64,000 nucleotides of DNA from Rhodobacteraceae bacterium KLH11 (GCA_000158135.1 DS999531.1:960132-1024131); one strand, 5' to 3'; numbered from the stretch's first letter, positions 54,283 through 64,000 are shown. The notes: a model not told the origin generated them from the letters alone. Numbers and translations are program-made.

Positions 54283-54660
54283 ATGCGCAACCATACCCCT
54301 TACAAGCCCCTCATAAGCTATGTGTTTCTCGGTGCCCTGCTTGCTGGCCCTGCATATGCCGACCCGCCTGTGATCGAACAGGTCCGCATCAGCCCCGGCG
54401 GCGACACATGGCGAATAGATGTCACGATCAGACACCCTGATACCGGTTGGGATCATTATGCCGACGGCTGGCGGGTGCTGGATATGAATGGCAAAGAGCT
54501 GGGGATGCGCGTCTTGCACCACCCGCATGAGAACGAGCAGCCTTTCACCCGCTCTCTCAGCGGCGTGGTGATACCAGAAGGGGCCACGCAAGTGCAGATC
54601 CAGGCCCGTGACAATGTCGACGGCTGGAATGAAAGCACCACGATAGTTGATCTGAACTAG
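54283..54660 (+). CDS. Small secreted protein of unknown function
   Basis: 125 residues from the ATG at 54283 (AGAGAGG upstream); a GTG at 54274 would add three residues. Signal peptide ISYVFLGALLAGPAYA. The mature part is a compact beta-rich domain (IEQVRISPGGDTWRIDVTIR, VLDMNGKELGMRVLHHPHE, TQVQIQARDNVDGWNESTT). No family recognised. Divergent from glcD; converges with the flavodoxin gene. Confidence 0.72.
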   Translation: MRNHTPYKPLISYVFLGALLAGPAYADPPVIEQVRISPGGDTWRIDVTIRHPDTGWDHYADGWRVLDMNGKELGMRVLHHPHENEQPFTRSLSGVVIPEGATQVQIQARDNVDGWNESTTIVDLN

Positions 54661-54663
54661 GGG

Positions 54664-55149
54664 CTAGAACACCCCAAGGCTCAGGCCTGCGGCCATGGCA
54701 ACGCCGATCTCACGACATTTCTCAAGCTGGCTTTCCGGGATGGTTTTTTCGGCCAGAATCGCTTGCGGCGTCTGTGCATGGGTGTAGATGACAAGCGCAG
54801 GCTGCACCTCTTTCAAACGCCAGCCGGTCGCAATCCGCGCCAACTGACGTGCCGCGTTTTCGCCGTCGGATCCGGCGCAGATCATCTGAGCATATGGGCG
54901 ACCTTCGATTTTCCCCAGAACCGGATAGTAACAGCGATCAAAGAACTCTTTCATCAGACCCGATAATGCCGCCAGATTCTCGGGTGCGCAGAAGATATAG
55001 CCATCTGCCGCCAACATATCCTCAGGCCCGGCCTGATCGGCGGATTTCAAAACAATTTCTGCCTCATCGCGCCCGGCTTCAGCCGCGGCTTCGGCCATCT
55101 GGCGGCTGCCGCCTGTCCGCGAATGGTAAACGATCAGAAGCTGCGCCAT
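54664..55149 (-). CDS. Flavodoxin-family protein
   Basis: 161 residues. FMN phosphate loop YHSRTGGSRQMAEAA and the flavodoxin/NADPH-quinone-reductase-type GYIFCAPENLAALSGLMKEF. Probably an FMN-dependent electron carrier or reductase. 1 nt after rlmH. Confidence 0.85.
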   Translation of the reverse strand: MAQLLIVYHSRTGGSRQMAEAAAEAGRDEAEIVLKSADQAGPEDMLAADGYIFCAPENLAALSGLMKEFFDRCYYPVLGKIEGRPYAQMICAGSDGENAARQLARIATGWRLKEVQPALVIYTHAQTPQAILAEKTIPESQLEKCREIGVAMAAGLSLGVF

Positions 55150-55150
55150 G

Positions 55151-55621
55151 TCAGACCCGATGATAGGGACCGCCCGACAGGATGGTTGCGGCCCGGTAGA
55201 GTTGTTCGGCCAGCATCACACGGACCAGCATATGGGGCCAGACCATCGATCCGAATGAGATGGAAAAATCGGCCTCTGCCCGTAGATCAGGGTCTATTCC
55301 GTCCGCTCCACCGATGATCAGGGCCAGATCCTGACGCCCTGCATCGCGCCAGTTCCCCAGTTTCTGCGCGAAATCGGGCGACGACATCACCCGTCCGCGT
55401 TCATCCAGTATGCAGGTCACAGCCCCCTTGGGCAGCGCCTTGCGCAGCAGCGTGGCCTCAGCCCCCATGCCTGCGTTCTTCTTGTCCTCAACCTCGATCA
55501 CCTTCGCAGGACCAAGGCCCAAGCTGCGGCCGGTCCGGTCGAAACGGGTCAGGTAATCGTCAAGCAGGGATTTCTCCGGTCCGGCGCGCAATCGCCCGAC
55601 CGCAACAATGCTGATACGCAT
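55151..55621 (-). CDS. rlmH: 23S rRNA pseudouridine-1915 N3-methyltransferase
   Basis: 156 residues. SPOUT knot signatures ALIIGGADGID and ISFGSMVWPHMLVRVMLAEQ with LYRA. Methylates helix 69 of 23S rRNA. Neighbour of rsfS, as usual. Confidence 0.96.
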   Translation of the reverse strand: MRISIVAVGRLRAGPEKSLLDDYLTRFDRTGRSLGLGPAKVIEVEDKKNAGMGAEATLLRKALPKGAVTCILDERGRVMSSPDFAQKLGNWRDAGRQDLALIIGGADGIDPDLRAEADFSISFGSMVWPHMLVRVMLAEQLYRAATILSGGPYHRV

Positions 55622-55665
55622 GTCTCTCTCGCCTCCGGCCCCTCAATACGGGCCGGGATAACGCC

Positions 55666-56025
55666 TCAGTTCGCCGAGGCGTTGCCGCCCTGAGGCTGCC
55701 ACATCTTTTCCAGCTGATAGAATTCGCGCACTTCGGGGCGGAAGATATGAACGACCACGTCGCCCGTATCGATCAACACCCAATCGCCGGCATCCTTGCC
55801 TTCGACCTTCGATGTGAAACCGAATTCCTGCTTGATGCGATCCGTCAGCTTTTCCGCCATGGCCGAGACTTGACGGGTCGACCGACCCGAGGCAATCACC
55901 ATGTGATCCGCAACCGAGGATTTGCCCTGCAGGTTGATCTGCACAACATCTTCGGCCTTGTCATCGGAAAGTGAGGAAAGGATACGCTCAAGCAGCTTAT
56001 CGCTGATTGACTGAGAGCGGGCCAT
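55666..56025 (-). CDS. rsfS: Ribosome silencing factor RsfS
   Basis: 119 residues from the ATG at 56025 (MARSQSISDKLL). RsfS/Iojap motifs: LSSLSDDKAEDVVQINLQGK, SVADHMVIASGRSTRQVSA and GDVVVHIFRPEVREFYQLE. Blocks subunit joining by binding L14. The reading frame upstream continues with a protein-like stretch (LHTQAGLPADDGASV), but no in-frame start exists; a strong AAGGAGG drives a separate 18-codon ORF whose TGA overlaps this ATG. Confidence 0.93.
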   Translation of the reverse strand: MARSQSISDKLLERILSSLSDDKAEDVVQINLQGKSSVADHMVIASGRSTRQVSAMAEKLTDRIKQEFGFTSKVEGKDAGDWVLIDTGDVVVHIFRPEVREFYQLEKMWQPQGGNASAN

Positions 56026-56081
56026 CACACTGGCCCCATCATCGGCGGGCAAACCCGCCTGTGTATGTAGAGACAGGACAT
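56025..56081 (-). CDS. 18-residue upstream ORF overlapping rsfS
   Basis: ATG at 56081 just after AAGGAGG encodes MSCLYIHRRVCPPMMGPV and ends at TGA 56027-56025, overlapping the rsfS ATG (TGATG). The alternative frame over the same bases reads as a plausible in-frame N-terminal extension of RsfS. So this is either a leader peptide giving translational coupling or the effect of a single-base deletion just after the original start. Confidence 0.45.
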   Translation of the reverse strand: MSCLYIHRRVCPPMMGPV

Positions 56082-56190
56082 AGTCCTCCTTTGCTGCGCG
56101 CCGACAAATCCCCGGCGCTGGGGTCCTATTAAGGTAACAAGGGGATTGCAACATTTCAATGAAACCGCGGGATGAGGCGGGCACATCCGC

Positions 56191-57543
56191 TCACTCTTTG
56201 GCGAGCTGTTGCGCGTCTGCGTCGTCGGGAAGCAGCCGTATCTCGCGCTGCGGGAAGGGTAATGAGATGCTTTCGGACTGAAACGCATCCCATAGTGCAA
56301 GATAGACATTGCCCCGGATATTGGTCAGCCCCTTGGTCGGATCGCTGATCCAGAACCGCAATACATAGTCGATGCTGCTGTCGCCGAACCCGGTGATGTG
56401 GCAGACGGGATCATGTGACCCGTCGCTCAGCACCCGGCCCACTGTTTTCACCGCCCGGATGGCTGTGGCCCGCACCTTGTGCGGGTCGTCGCCATAGCTG
56501 GTGCCAAACTCCAGATCCAGCCGCACGAACTTGTCCGAGTGCGACCAGTTCACCACCTGATTGGTGATCAGATCCTCGTTCGGGATCAGATATTCCCGCC
56601 CGTCGCGTGTGACGACAGAGACATAGCGCGCGCCCAGCGAGTTGATCCACCCGAAGGTATCACCCAACGAGATCACGTCCCCGGGCTTGATCGACCGGTC
56701 CATCAGGATGATGATCCCGGAAATCAGGTTCGAGACCACTTTCTGCAGCCCAAAGCCGATCCCCACACCGATCGCACCGGATAACAGTGCAATCCCTGTC
56801 AGATCAAACCCCAGCGTGCGGATGGCGGCCATGAAAACAGCGCCATAAAGCAGCACCTGAATGGCCTTGGCCAGCAGCACCTGCATTGATGGCGTAATGT
56901 CATCATTGCTTTTCAGGCCTCGCTCGGCCGCACGCGTTCCGATCCGGGCAAAGGTCAGCAGAATACCAATCAGCAGGACAGCCTTGATGATCCCCAGCAT
57001 CGAGATATGCAGATCAGCGATGGAAATCGCCACACCATCAAGGAACCCGGCCACATCATCGGTCAGACCCAGCGCCAGCAGCGTCGCATACACCCACATG
57101 GACCATTTGAAGATTTGCCGCAGCGTCCGGTTGCGCACCAGCCGCGATGCCAGCGCAATGGCCAGCCACGCGGCGGCGAGTGTTGCAAGAACGCCTATGA
57201 TATAGCTGCGCGATGGCCATGTCGTATGCTGCATCACCCAATAGAGCCCCCAGGACAGCATCACGAAATAAACCAGCGTCAGGCGCCGCATCAGCTGAAT
57301 CAGAATACGCAGCCGCCATTTCGGCCAGCCGGTTCGCGCACGGGCCCAGTTCTCCCAGAAATTCTGAGTGAGCAGTTTCAGCAAAAACGCGAGCAGCCAG
57401 AGGAACAGGATGATGACCAGTTGGTACTGTCTCCAGCCCGGCGTGACGATCAACTCGATCAGGTTTTCAAACTGTGCTGAAAAGGCCGCCGTCATGTTGG
57501 CATAAAGCTCGGACAGCGTTTCCGGTAGCAGATCCTGGTTCAT
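56191..57543 (-). CDS. MscS-family mechanosensitive ion channel
   Basis: 450 residues from the ATG at 57543 (MNQDLLPETL); an ATG at 57561 is also possible. About six hydrophobic helices, the MscS pore helix GVGIGFGLQKVVSNLISG, then the beta domain (MDRSIKPGDVISLGDTFGWI, GREYLIPNEDLITNQVVNWS) and the C-terminal vestibule. Larger than E. coli MscS (286) by an extra N-terminal membrane region. Releases solutes on hypo-osmotic shock. Confidence 0.92.
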   Translation of the reverse strand: MNQDLLPETLSELYANMTAAFSAQFENLIELIVTPGWRQYQLVIILFLWLLAFLLKLLTQNFWENWARARTGWPKWRLRILIQLMRRLTLVYFVMLSWGLYWVMQHTTWPSRSYIIGVLATLAAAWLAIALASRLVRNRTLRQIFKWSMWVYATLLALGLTDDVAGFLDGVAISIADLHISMLGIIKAVLLIGILLTFARIGTRAAERGLKSNDDITPSMQVLLAKAIQVLLYGAVFMAAIRTLGFDLTGIALLSGAIGVGIGFGLQKVVSNLISGIIILMDRSIKPGDVISLGDTFGWINSLGARYVSVVTRDGREYLIPNEDLITNQVVNWSHSDKFVRLDLEFGTSYGDDPHKVRATAIRAVKTVGRVLSDGSHDPVCHITGFGDSSIDYVLRFWISDPTKGLTNIRGNVYLALWDAFQSESISLPFPQREIRLLPDDADAQQLAKE

Positions 57544-57634
57544 GCCTGCCAGCTTGGCCATCCGCGTCGGGGGATGCAAGCCCGCAGCCGTATTGAACCT
57601 TGATTGACGGCAAACCCCGTTATATCTGAAGCGC

Positions 57635-57741
57635 ATGAGACTCAATGTGGCCCAAGAACAGAATCTGGAAGACCGCGCGCGCCTGCGCGAACGGTTCTTT
57701 GGGGCCGCCCGCACGGTTCTGGCCTGCCTAGCCGCGGCCTG
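57635..57741 (+). CDS. Possible 35-residue ORF before leuC
   Basis: An ATG at 57635 opens a short frame [17 protein letters not shown]... ending in [14 protein letters not shown] and TGA at 57739-57741, 44 bp before leuC. No clear ribosome site. It has five Leu codons but no run, so a leucine attenuator peptide is doubtful. Confidence 0.2.
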
Positions 57742-57785
57742 AGCCAACTCGCCAGCTATTTCTCATTATTTACGGGAGAGGACCG

Positions 57786-59189
<1,404 letters not shown>

Positions 59190-59226
59190 GCTGCCCTCAT
59201 ATCTAGATATTTGAGGGATTGAAGAC

Positions 59227-59769
59227 ATGAGTGACTGGATCAAATGGCTCTTGCTGGGGCTGCTGTCCATAGCGTTCGGCATATTTGTGCTGGGCGCGCC
59301 CGTTGTGGCATCGGTTGCCGTAACGGTGGTGACGGGTGTGTTGCTGCTGATTGCGGGTGGATTGCAGATTGTCGGTGGGTTCTCCGTTGAAGGCACCGGC
59401 AACAAGATCCTGTCACTCATCATGGGTGCGGTCATGCTGTTTCTGGGCTGGTCCTTTCTGGGCCACCCGCTGCAGGGTACGCTGACGCTGGCGACTGTTG
59501 TCCTCATTCTGTTCATGGCAGGCGGCATTGCCCGGATCATCCTGTCGTTCCAGATGAAGGGAACACAGTTTTTCTGGCCGACGCTGATCTCGGGCGCATT
59601 ATCGATCCTGCTGGCCGGTTATCTCTGGTCATTCGCCAGCGCCGAGCCTCAGGTTCTGCTGAAGCTGCTGGGCGTCTTGCTGGGCATCGAGATGCTGTTC
59701 AACGGGTTTGGATTGGTCTTCATGGCCCTCTTCGTCAAAAACGCACCTAACGAAACGAAACAAGCTTAG
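59227..59769 (+). CDS. HdeD-like (DUF308) membrane protein
   Basis: 180 residues, six hydrophobic helices in three pairs with repeated Gly-rich motifs ([41 protein letters not shown]). HdeD proteins are linked to acid resistance in enterobacteria. Between leuC (37 bp) and leuD (43 bp) and co-directional with both, so probably co-transcribed. Confidence 0.85.
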   Translation: MSDWIKWLLLGLLSIAFGIFVLGAPVVASVAVTVVTGVLLLIAGGLQIVGGFSVEGTGNKILSLIMGAVMLFLGWSFLGHPLQGTLTLATVVLILFMAGGIARIILSFQMKGTQFFWPTLISGALSILLAGYLWSFASAEPQVLLKLLGVLLGIEMLFNGFGLVFMALFVKNAPNETKQA

Positions 59770-59812
59770 ACGCGGGGGATGGGCGCGGCCCTACCTCGCA
59801 TGGAGTGTAGAC

Positions 59813-60418
59813 ATGGAAAAGTTTGACAAAGTCCACGGGGTGGCCGCCCCGATGCCGCTGATCAATATCGACACCGATATGATCATTCCGAAAGTGCACC
59901 TGAAAACCATCAAACGGTCCGGCCTTGGTGTCGTTCTGTTTGACGAGATGCGCTATCACGATCATGGCGGCGAGAACGAGGATTTCGTTCTGAACAAACC
60001 CGCCTATCGCCAGACCGAGATTCTGGTGGCGGGTGACAATTTCGGCTGCGGCTCGTCGCGCGAACATGCGCCCTGGGCGATCAAGGATTTCGGCATCAAG
60101 GTTGTGATCTCGACCAGTTTTGCCGACATCTTCTTCAACAATTGCTTCAAGAACGGCATCCTGCCCATCGTGGTCGAGGAAGAACATCACGCGATCCTGA
60201 TGGATGACGCACACAAGGGTGAAAACGCCCGCATGACCGTGCATCTGGAAGATCAGCAGATCACAACCTCGGATGGGGTTGTCATCGAATTCGACATCGA
60301 TCCGCATCGCAAACACTGCCTGCTGAACGGTCTGGACGATATCGGACAGACGATGGAGAAAGATCACCACATCGACAAGTTCGAGAATCACGCAAGCCAG
60401 GCCCGTCCCTGGGTCTGA
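59813..60418 (+). CDS. leuD: 3-isopropylmalate dehydratase small subunit
   Basis: 201 residues from the ATG at 59813. Swivel domain with [10 protein letters not shown] and [20 protein letters not shown]. Forms the heterodimer with LeuC. Confidence 0.97.
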   Translation: MEKFDKVHGVAAPMPLINIDTDMIIPKVHLKTIKRSGLGVVLFDEMRYHDHGGENEDFVLNKPAYRQTEILVAGDNFGCGSSREHAPWAIKDFGIKVVISTSFADIFFNNCFKNGILPIVVEEEHHAILMDDAHKGENARMTVHLEDQQITTSDGVVIEFDIDPHRKHCLLNGLDDIGQTMEKDHHIDKFENHASQARPWV

Positions 60419-60451
60419 TCCCTGGGGACGATTCTGTGGATACTCAACCTG

Positions 60452-60475
60452 ACGGGGTCGCAAAAGCGGCCCCGT
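60452..60475 (+). terminator. Hairpin after leuD
   Basis: A 10-bp stem (ACGGGGTCGC/GCGGCCCCGT, one G-T pair) with an AAAA loop, 33 bp after the leuD stop. No good T tract follows, so termination here is only probable. The rest of the leuD-to-60751 gap (60419-60750) holds an aaaatgatg/catcatttt inverted repeat (60552-60589) and the palindrome at 60641. Confidence 0.4.
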
Positions 60476-60640
60476 TCGCATTCTTGGGGTTTTTCGCGAA
60501 GCAACCACAACATGTAGAGCCCGTAAGAGGTTTCACGTTGGGTTTGCGTCGAAAATGATGCAATCCCGCACCAGTTCCGCCATCATTTTGCCCGAAACTA
60601 AGTGTTTTCTGCACTCCGGCTTGAGCGAAATACCGCTTAT

Positions 60641-60654
60641 CGTCAAAGTTGACG
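60641..60654. promoter_or_regulatory. Palindrome CGTCAA-AG-TTGACG
   Basis: A perfect 14-bp palindrome 97 bp before the membrane-protein gene, with a third CGTCAA copy at 60668-60673. The repeated half-sites suggest an operator; the regulator is unknown. Confidence 0.35.
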
Positions 60655-60750
60655 TTAAAGAGGTAGCCGTCAAGGAATGAGCGGCGAGCACAAGTTGGAC
60701 GATAGGTCGGCTCAGAATCGACTACGCCGGTTTGGAAAAGGGTTCGGATT

Positions 60751-61581
60751 GTGATTGCACGCACAACGGGGGCGGCGATACGTGGATTACTGGTAGCACT
60801 GATGGTGCTTACCCCTGCGTTGTACCTGCCTACATCGACGTCAAATGGGACCGAGATTGTCGTCTTTCTGGCGATTCTGGCGTTTATCCTAACCTTCTCT
60901 GAATATAACTCTGCCTTTCCCAGCTTTATCGAATTTCGCGACGCGCCGCCGGTGAACAGGTTGCGTTTTGTCGGCCTGATGTCGATGGTCACCTTCCTGA
61001 CGCTGATCTGCAAGAACGCCTATGCGCCTTCAGAACTGACCGGTTGGTTTTATTCGTTCGGCCTGATGGCCGCGAATGTGCTGGATTTCCCCTACTCTCC
61101 GGTCAGGTTGGTTGTCCTGATATTGCCTGCAGATGCAGGCCAGTCACTGGTGGAACTGGTACGGATTTCAGCCAGCATCGCCTATGTGGCCGCACTGGTG
61201 ACAATCGCCAGCTTTGCCTACGCAGTGAAACAGCGTGGCTGGCCAACGGGGAATGGTGCCTTCAACGTCTGGACCAATCTGCCGCTGTTTGACCCGACCA
61301 AAGGTGGCGATGTTGTGACCCGCCTGCAGCGCGACGGTCGGCTGAATATCGCAATTGGTGCGCTGCTGCCATTCCTGATTCCGGCGCTGATCAAGTTGAT
61401 GGCTGCGTTTGCGACCCCCATTGCGCTCAGCAATCCCCAGACCCTGATCTGGACTCTCTGCGCCTGGGCTTTCCTGCCAACCAGCATGATCATGCGCGGC
61501 ATCGCAACGCTGCGGATTGCCGGGTTGATCGTTGAGAAACGCCGCGCCTATTCCACCACCGAGTCCACTCAGATCGCATGA
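60751..61581 (+). CDS. Multi-pass membrane protein of unknown function
   Basis: 276 residues with a GTG start. About six hydrophobic helices (GLLVALMVLTPALYL, IVVFLAILAFILTFS, LVVLILPADAGQSL, LPFLIPALIKLMAAFATPIA, TLIWTLCAWAFLPTSMIM). No transporter motif. The stop overlaps the start of the endonuclease/exonuclease/phosphatase-like gene (ATGA). Confidence 0.75.
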   Translation: MIARTTGAAIRGLLVALMVLTPALYLPTSTSNGTEIVVFLAILAFILTFSEYNSAFPSFIEFRDAPPVNRLRFVGLMSMVTFLTLICKNAYAPSELTGWFYSFGLMAANVLDFPYSPVRLVVLILPADAGQSLVELVRISASIAYVAALVTIASFAYAVKQRGWPTGNGAFNVWTNLPLFDPTKGGDVVTRLQRDGRLNIAIGALLPFLIPALIKLMAAFATPIALSNPQTLIWTLCAWAFLPTSMIMRGIATLRIAGLIVEKRRAYSTTESTQIA

Positions 61582-62588
61582 TCCGCGCCCTCGTTCTGCT
61601 GCTGCTGCCTTTTGCGGCACAAGCAGATACATTGCGCATCGCAAGCTTCAACACAGAACTCAGCCGCAAAGGGCCGGGCCTGTTGCTGCGCGACATCCAG
61701 CGAGATGACCCGCAGGTAGAGGCTGTGGTACAGGTTCTGGCTGCAACGCGCCCTGATATCGTGGCCCTGCAAGGTATCGATTGGGATCTCGATGGCCTGA
61801 CACTCGCCGCCTTCACCCGCAGGCTCAGTGAAAGCGGCCTCAGCTACCCCTTCAGCTTCACGGCGCAACCCAATTCAGGTCTGGAAACCACCCTTGATCT
61901 GGATGGCGACGGCAAGACGGGCGGGCCCGGTGACGCACAGGGCTGGGGGGCGTTTTCCGGCCAGAACGGTCTGGCCGTGCTGTCACGCTATCCTGTCAAA
62001 GTGGATCAGGCGCGATCTTTCTCTGGCATGTTATGGCGCGATTTGCCCGGTGCGACATTGCCCACAGAAGGTGGCAAACCCTTCCCTTCGGCAATCGCAC
62101 AAGCTGCGCAGCGGTTATCTTCAACAGCCCATTGGGTCATTCCAATCGAGGCCCCCGGCGGGCCCGTCAACCTGATGACCTTTCATGCCAGCCCTCCGGT
62201 CTTTGATGGCCCCGAAGATCGCAACGGCCTGCGCAATCGCGATGAGATTAGGCTCTGGTCACTGCTGTTGAACGGCGCTTTGGGGCCTGCCCTTTCCACC
62301 CGCTTCGTTATCGCCGGAGATGCCAATCAGGACCCGGCGCAGGGCGAAGGCCACAAGAGCGCGATCAGTGAGCTTCTTGAACACCCGTTGGTGCAAGATC
62401 CCTTCCCTCGCAACACGGCAACGGTCCTGTGGAAAGGCGTCGGAGAAATGCGGGTCGACTATATCCTCCCCTCGGTTGGTTGGGAACTGCGCGACGCCGG
62501 CGTCTACTGGCCTGACCAACCAGAGCGCAAAATAGCCGAGACCGCCAGTCGCCACCGGCTTGTCTGGGTTGATCTGGCGGATAACTAG
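61578..62588 (+). CDS. Secreted endonuclease/exonuclease/phosphatase-family protein
   Basis: 336 residues. Signal peptide MIRALVLLLLPFAAQA. EEP domain: the metal Asn/Glu region LRIASFNTELS, RPDIVALQGIDWDLDG, MTFHASPP (His), RFVIAGDANQDP and the C-terminal DYILPS ... SRHRLVW (H-R-L in place of S-D-H). Substrate (nucleic acid, phospholipid or phosphoester) undecided. Confidence 0.83.
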   Translation: MIRALVLLLLPFAAQADTLRIASFNTELSRKGPGLLLRDIQRDDPQVEAVVQVLAATRPDIVALQGIDWDLDGLTLAAFTRRLSESGLSYPFSFTAQPNSGLETTLDLDGDGKTGGPGDAQGWGAFSGQNGLAVLSRYPVKVDQARSFSGMLWRDLPGATLPTEGGKPFPSAIAQAAQRLSSTAHWVIPIEAPGGPVNLMTFHASPPVFDGPEDRNGLRNRDEIRLWSLLLNGALGPALSTRFVIAGDANQDPAQGEGHKSAISELLEHPLVQDPFPRNTATVLWKGVGEMRVDYILPSVGWELRDAGVYWPDQPERKIAETASRHRLVWVDLADN

Positions 62589-62653
62589 GCCTCTGCAGCG
62601 CGACAATCCTGTTGCTGAACGCCCCGAAGGCACTATTCATTTGCCTTTGGGAA

Positions 62654-62669
62654 TTGCAGAGAATTGCAA
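62654..62669. promoter_or_regulatory. LysR-type operator TTGCA-N6-TGCAA
   Basis: The perfect inverted repeat TTGCA-GAGAAT-TGCAA contains the LysR T-N11-A pattern and lies 19 bp before the lysR start codon. Likely an autoregulatory site. Confidence 0.5.
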
Positions 62670-62688
62670 ATCATGTATTCGTTTTTGA

Positions 62689-63582
62689 ATGGTGAAGTCC
62701 CTGCAATTATCTGACTGGTCGTTGATTCAAAGCTTTCTGGCCGTGGCACAGACAGGATCTCTGTCAGCAGCCGCACGTATGCTGGGGCGCAGCCAGCCGA
62801 CACTCGGGCGGCAGGTGCATGCGCTGGAAGAAGAGTTGGGCGTTTCATTGTTCGATCGGCATGCGCGGGGTCTGACGCTTAGCGAGGTCGGGCAGCAAGT
62901 GCTGCCGATGGCGCAACAGATGTATGCGGCGGTGAATGCGCTAAGCCTGACGGCTGCAGGGCAGGCACAACAGTTGGAAGGATCGGTCAGGATCACCGCA
63001 TCGGTCTTTGTATCACACCACCTGCTACCGCCGATTCTGGCCGCGATCCGCCGGGCGGAACCCGCCATTCAACTTGATCTTGTCGCCTCGGATGCCAGTG
63101 AAAACCTGCTGTTCCGCGAGGCCGACATCGCCGTGCGTATGTACCGCCCGGAGCAGGTTGATATCGTGGCCAAACATATCGGTGAGGTTCCGCTCTGCTT
63201 CTGTGCTGCGCGATCCTATCTGGAGCGCGCCGGGCGCCCCGCCTCTCCGAGCGAATTGATGCAACATGACCTCGTGGGATTTGACGCCAATGAAGAGATC
63301 ATCAATGCCATGCGCAACAAGGGTTGGCCCGCCAGCCGCGAAAGCTTTGCCACCCGCTGTGACAATCAGACAACCTATTGGGAGTTGATCCGCGCAGGCT
63401 GCGGCATTGGCTTCAGCCAGCTTGGCATCGCGCAAGCCGATCCCGCGGTTGAAGTGCTGGAAATTGACGCTGAAATACCGGTACTGCCGATCTGGCTGGC
63501 GGCCCCGCAGGCGATGCGTCAGACCCCGCGAATCCGCAGGGTCTGGGATTTGTTGGCCGAGGGGCTGAAAGCCGGCCTCTAG
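62689..63582 (+). CDS. LysR-family transcriptional regulator
   Basis: 297 residues. N-terminal helix-turn-helix QSFLAVAQTGSLSAAARMLGRSQPTLGRQV, then the periplasmic-binding-protein-like effector domain with HHLLPPILAAIRRAEPAIQL. The regulated genes are not obvious; the peroxiredoxin-like gene converges on it only 6 bp away. Confidence 0.92.
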   Translation: MVKSLQLSDWSLIQSFLAVAQTGSLSAAARMLGRSQPTLGRQVHALEEELGVSLFDRHARGLTLSEVGQQVLPMAQQMYAAVNALSLTAAGQAQQLEGSVRITASVFVSHHLLPPILAAIRRAEPAIQLDLVASDASENLLFREADIAVRMYRPEQVDIVAKHIGEVPLCFCAARSYLERAGRPASPSELMQHDLVGFDANEEIINAMRNKGWPASRESFATRCDNQTTYWELIRAGCGIGFSQLGIAQADPAVEVLEIDAEIPVLPIWLAAPQAMRQTPRIRRVWDLLAEGLKAGL

Positions 63583-63588
63583 CCTCGA

Positions 63589-64000
63589 TTACAGCGCGCC
63601 AGTATAGGTTCCACGCGGGGGATAGTTATTGGCCAGCGTGAATTTCAACCCGCCAACGATATCCGACATCGGAGGCCGGCCAAAAGGCGTTGTCTGCTGC
63701 CACACATAATACGCTGTCTGGTCGGGCGAGATATAGAAATGCCCGGGCTCGGCAAAAAGCGCGGGCTCGGCACTGCCTTCGCGCGCTTGCGAGATATTGA
63801 GGCCCCAGACATCCCGCGCCTCGGACAGTGGCAAACCATGCCCCACACGTACCCGTGAGACCCCGGCTTTTTCGACAGTTTCCACAGCACGTTCGGCCGT
63901 ATCGGTGGTGATCATGACCACCTCGACCCCAAGCTCGGCGAAATCATCCAGCGCTGCCTCAACATCGCCCATCTGCCGAATGCAGATCGGGCAATGCAGG
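63589..64000 (-). CDS. Peroxiredoxin-like (AhpC/TSA-type) protein, 5' end outside window
   Basis: Partial, 137 residues visible, running off the right edge. The first visible segment contains HCPICIRQM, a C-x-x-C redox motif of the redoxin/AhpC-TSA superfamily, followed by ELGVEVVMITTDTAERA and RVRVGHGLPLSEARDVWGL, and a FYISPDQTAYYVWQQTTPFG end. Probably reduces a peroxide or disulfide. The upstream part and start are not visible. Confidence 0.78.
   Translation of the reverse strand, partial: LHCPICIRQMGDVEAALDDFAELGVEVVMITTDTAERAVETVEKAGVSRVRVGHGLPLSEARDVWGLNISQAREGSAEPALFAEPGHFYISPDQTAYYVWQQTTPFGRPPMSDIVGGLKFTLANNYPPRGTYTGAL

Noticed and set aside
60444-61013. 189-residue minus-strand ORF opposite the membrane-protein gene
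   Set aside because: The plus-strand frame has coherent membrane helices and overlaps the next gene by ATGA; the minus frame has no motif.

Overview
The window is a stretch of chromosome from an alphaproteobacterium, most likely a Rhodobacterales/Roseobacter-clade marine bacterium. The evidence is the rimP-nusA-ylxR-infB, rnd-kdsD-lptCAB-hpf-ptsN and glcDEF orders, small Rhodobacterales-type proteins such as a DUF1523 protein, a flagellar regulon with CtrA-like TTAA-N7-TTAA boxes, generally high G+C, and many stop-start overlaps. No rRNA, tRNA, CRISPR array, insertion sequence or prophage was seen.

Region by region. 1-4.9 kb: translation/transcription operon rimP-nusA-ylxR-infB (minus strand), with a terminator-like hairpin in the rimP leader. 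4.9-6.7 kb: pip and an unusually short solute-binding protein. 6.7-12.6 kb: ubiG, an A+T-rich orphan gene resembling an Imm11-type immunity protein, comF-grxC-nitrilase-marR, an NDUFAF5-like methyltransferase and hemH. 12.6-19 kb: small secreted and cell-envelope proteins (L,D-transpeptidase, CAP lipoprotein), then rnd-kdsD-lptC-lptA-lptB-hpf-ptsN for LPS precursor synthesis and export, ribosome hibernation and nitrogen PTS. 19.3-21.1 kb: MFS transporter and Lrp-type regulator.

21.1-38.0 kb is a flagellar cluster in three blocks. A plus-strand block holds a lytic transglycosylase, flhA, fliR, flhB and a FliJ-like gene. A minus-strand block holds flgB-flgC-fliE-fliQ-flgF-flgG-flgA-flgH-fliL. 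A second plus-strand block holds fliI-motB-flgE-flgK-flgL-flgI. Together they supply export gate parts, rod, L and P rings, hook, hook-filament junction and one stator subunit. motA, fliF/G/M/N/P, flgD and flagellin are not here.

38.1-45.2 kb is the most novel part: eight tightly packed minus-strand genes of unknown function. They encode a long coiled-coil protein, a classical AAA-type ATPase with a large unknown N-terminal half, two large unknown soluble proteins and four small membrane proteins. The packing and overlaps suggest one membrane-associated ATPase machine.

45.4-50.2 kb: a secreted phytase/esterase-like protein behind a three-repeat Pho box, a small heat-shock protein behind an RpoH-type promoter, and two tandem trypsin-like proteases. 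50.3-54.2 kb: glcDEF glycolate oxidase with a well-formed promoter whose -10 sits inside a GntR-type palindrome. 54.3-57.5 kb: a small secreted protein, a flavodoxin, rlmH, rsfS (with an odd overlapping leader ORF) and a mechanosensitive channel. 57.8-60.4 kb: leuC and leuD separated by an hdeD-like gene. 60.4-64 kb: a membrane protein, a secreted endonuclease/exonuclease/phosphatase-family protein, a LysR regulator with a probable autoregulatory site, and the 3' part of a peroxiredoxin-like gene running off the window.
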